Below the pieces are notes generated by a model. That model was given only the letters and a program-made list of their open reading frames with translations, was not told where the DNA came from and ran no database searches. From Profundibacter amoris (GTDB lineage Bacteria > Pseudomonadota > Alphaproteobacteria > Rhodobacterales > Rhodobacteraceae): a DNA stretch of 64,000 nucleotides. This document shows, piece after piece, positions 62,136 to 64,000 of this stretch. The first letter of the stretch is position 1, and every line of letters begins with the position of its first letter. The translations under genes and the position numbers were made by a program. Where the stretch lies: positions 2,308,001 through 2,372,000 of the forward strand of contig NZ_CP032125.1 in assembly GCF_003544895.1 (NCBI RefSeq), read 5' to 3'.

Positions 62136-63482
62136 CTAAATCCGAACGCCCGACGTCCAGAAGCGATACATCATCAATGCCCCCGCCACCCCAAGGCCAA
62201 CCACCAGCCCCAGCCAGACGCCAACCGCGCCCATGCCAAGGATAAAGCCGAACAGATAACTGGCGCTTAACCCCAGCGGCCAATAGGCAATCGCGGCAAT
62301 CACCATCGGCACGCGGGTGTCATGCACCCCGCGCAACAGACCCAGCGCCACCACCTGTGCACTGTCGGCAAACTGGAATAGGGCGGCCACCGCCATCAGG
62401 CTAACCCCGATGCCGATAATCGCCGCCCGCTCGGGATCATCTGGCGCCAGAAACGCCCCGACCAGCGGTTCGGGCACCGTCAGGAAGGTTGCAATCACAG
62501 CGATCGTCACCACCCCCGACATCCCCATCACCACCAGCGCCCCGCGCTTCAGGTTCACGGCATCCTTGCGGCCAAAGGCCTGCCCCGCCCGCACCGTGGC
62601 GGCGTTGGAGAACCCGACCTGTATCATAAACGTCATCGCCGTAAGTTGCAGCGCGATCCCGTGCGCGGCCAGCGGCATCGTTCCGACCCAGCCCACCATC
62701 ACCGCCGAGGCCGTGAACAGCCCGCTCTCGGCCAAATTTGTCAACCCGATCGGCCAGCCCATGCGGTAAACCGCGCCAAAGGCCTCGCGATCCGGCCGCC
62801 AGAACCGCGAGAACAGCGCGTGTTCCGGCAGTTTGCGCATGATGTAAATGGCCAGCGCCACAAACGACAGGCTGTGTAACAGTAACGATGCAATCGCCGC
62901 GCCGCGCGCGCCCAGTTCCGGCGCGCCCCAGTTGCCGAAAATCAGCGCGTAGTTCAGCAGCGCATTCAAACCAACGGCAATCAGGGTGATCCACAACACA
63001 ATCGCCGCTCGCTCAAGTCCGGCCAGATAGTTCTTCAACACCATCACCATCAGCGCGGGCAAAGTGCCCCAGCACAATATCCGCAGATAATCCTGCGCGA
63101 TCCAGGCGATTTCCGGTTCCTGCCCCATCCATTGCAGCACCGTGCCGGACCACCACATCGGCGGTAACACGACCACCCCGTAGATCAGCGAAACCCACAT
63201 CCCCATCCGCGTCACCCGCCGCACCTCGCGCCCCTGCCCGCTGGCCTCAAAGCTGGCCACCATCGGTGACACCGCAAAGGCAAAACCAGACCCCATGATG
63301 AACAGCAAGAACCAGAACGACCCCGCCAGCGTCACCGCGGCCAACGCCTGCACATCATACCAGCCCAGCATCAAAGTGTCGGTCATGGTGATGGCAAACT
63401 GCGCCAAATGGCTGCCGATCAACGGCAGACCCAGCAAAAGCGTGGCGCGGGCATGCGCGCGGTATGTCATTTCTGCTGCCAT
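62136..63482 (-). CDS. MATE-family efflux transporter (NorM-like)
   Basis: A 448-residue membrane protein with 12 helices of the MATE superfamily. It shows LGLPLIGSHLAQFAITMTDTLMLGWYD in helix 1, GWPIGLTNLAESGLFTASAVMVGW at the start of the second half, and VGFSNAATVRAGQAFGRKD, all NorM-type. It exports cationic drugs or metabolites with Na+ or H+; the substrate is not visible. It begins at 63482 (MAAEMTYRAHARATLLL). Confidence 0.94.
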   Translation of the reverse strand: MAAEMTYRAHARATLLLGLPLIGSHLAQFAITMTDTLMLGWYDVQALAAVTLAGSFWFLLFIMGSGFAFAVSPMVASFEASGQGREVRRVTRMGMWVSLIYGVVVLPPMWWSGTVLQWMGQEPEIAWIAQDYLRILCWGTLPALMVMVLKNYLAGLERAAIVLWITLIAVGLNALLNYALIFGNWGAPELGARGAAIASLLLHSLSFVALAIYIMRKLPEHALFSRFWRPDREAFGAVYRMGWPIGLTNLAESGLFTASAVMVGWVGTMPLAAHGIALQLTAMTFMIQVGFSNAATVRAGQAFGRKDAVNLKRGALVVMGMSGVVTIAVIATFLTVPEPLVGAFLAPDDPERAAIIGIGVSLMAVAALFQFADSAQVVALGLLRGVHDTRVPMVIAAIAYWPLGLSASYLFGFILGMGAVGVWLGLVVGLGVAGALMMYRFWTSGVRI

Positions 63483-63657
63483 AGAGCTGGCTTAGGGTAG
63501 AAATATAGCGGTGGCAAGCGGCTGTGTGGACGTCCACCGACCAGCTCTGTGCCCGAACTGGCGTGCGCTCATGCAGATTTCGAGGAAATGGGCCAGGCAA
63601 AACCTATAGGTCTACGCCCTAACCTTCTCCACGGTCCCAATCGAACCCTATTAGGGA

Positions 63658-64000
63658 TTATTCCGCCAGAACAGCCTTGATCTTGTTTTGCCCCGTAATC
63701 CTCGAGCCGTTTGGTAGCCCCAGGATTTGGAGATTGGGCAAACTTCGCAGAGCGGATAAATCCGAAACCCCTGTGCCGTTAAGATAGAGTGCCTCCAAAT
63801 TCGGAAGCCCCGCAAGTGCGGATATATCCGACACCGGTGTATCCTGCAATTGCAAAACCCGAAGGCTATGCAGATTGGCAAGCGGGGCTAGATCATTGAT
63901 ATCGGTATCAAATGCAGTCAGGCTTTCAAGCTTTGGTAAATTGCCCAGCGCTGATAAATTGGTAATGTTGTTCTCGGAGATATCAAGTTCGATCAAAGCC
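63658..64000 (-). CDS. Leucine-rich-repeat protein, 5' end outside window
   Basis: The last 113 codons of a leftward gene. Internalin-like repeats of about 21-22 residues follow one another (LPKLESLTAFDTDINDLAPLANL; LHSLRVLQLQDTPVSDISALAGL; LPNLEALYLNGTGVSDLSALRSL). The C-terminus is short, ending IKAVLAE. LRR domains bind proteins; secretion or surface location cannot be judged without the N-terminus. The gene is more AT-rich than its neighbours, which is compatible with horizontal gain. The 175-bp gap to the MATE gene shows no other gene. Confidence 0.85.
   Translation of the reverse strand, partial: ALIELDISENNITNLSALGNLPKLESLTAFDTDINDLAPLANLHSLRVLQLQDTPVSDISALAGLPNLEALYLNGTGVSDLSALRSLPNLQILGLPNGSRITGQNKIKAVLAE

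Overview
The window looks like chromosomal DNA of an alphaproteobacterium of the order Rhodobacterales (Roseobacter group or a close relative). The evidence is the ruvC-ruvA-ruvB-[hypothetical]-ybgC-tolQ-tolR-tolA order, the DUF484-xerC pair, phosphatidylcholine synthase, FAD-dependent ThyX, SdhE, small DUF1127 and HPF-like proteins, dense overlapping operons and short GC-rich extragenic repeats. I found no rRNA, tRNA, CRISPR array, intact insertion sequence or prophage. Both ends cut through genes: tolA on the left and a leucine-rich-repeat protein on the right.

Layout. 1-5.6 kb: Holliday-junction genes (ruvCAB) leading into the Tol envelope genes, all leftward. 6-20 kb: housekeeping and small-molecule genes (prmA, msrA, an MFS carrier, a YeeE/YedE sulfur transporter, proline dehydrogenase, priA, a transaldolase-like enzyme, DUF484-xerC, pcs, a DMT exporter, ogt). 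20-30 kb: ileS, a group III truncated haemoglobin, a YcjX-YcjF-DUF2339 membrane cluster and truA. 30-36 kb: a BMP-type (nucleobase/nucleoside class) ABC importer with a cytosine-deaminase-like amidohydrolase. 36-46 kb: a divergent amino-sugar locus. Leftward are murQ and a sugar ABC importer; rightward are a BadF/NagK-type kinase, a GntR regulator, a SIS-domain deaminase and nagA. Together they form a plausible phosphotransferase-free route for cell-wall or chitin amino sugars: import, phosphorylation, lactyl ether removal, deacetylation, deamination to fructose-6-P. 46-52 kb: a LysR regulator, two alpha/beta hydrolases, a cysteine hydrolase, a GlxA-type regulator and thrS.

52.4-54.9 kb holds the most interesting unit. 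It is a compact operon of a secreted four-cysteine DUF2282 peptide, a DUF692 (MNIO) iron oxidase, a DUF2063 partner and a DoxX membrane protein. This matches the bufferin class of copper-binding, post-translationally modified peptides. A hairpin between the peptide gene and the enzyme genes could set their ratio.

55-64 kb: an ArsC-like protein, two tandem cold-shock genes, an HPF-like protein, thyX, a VOC protein, a MarR regulator flanked by two inverted copies of a 111-bp MITE-like element, sdhE, an aminotransferase, a rhodanese, a MATE exporter and the LRR fragment. Non-coding structure is rich: operator-like repeats in the amino-sugar intergenic region, a shared TAAACCGGTTTA palindrome at two loci, intercistronic stem-loops after both binding-protein genes, and three families of short extragenic repeats.
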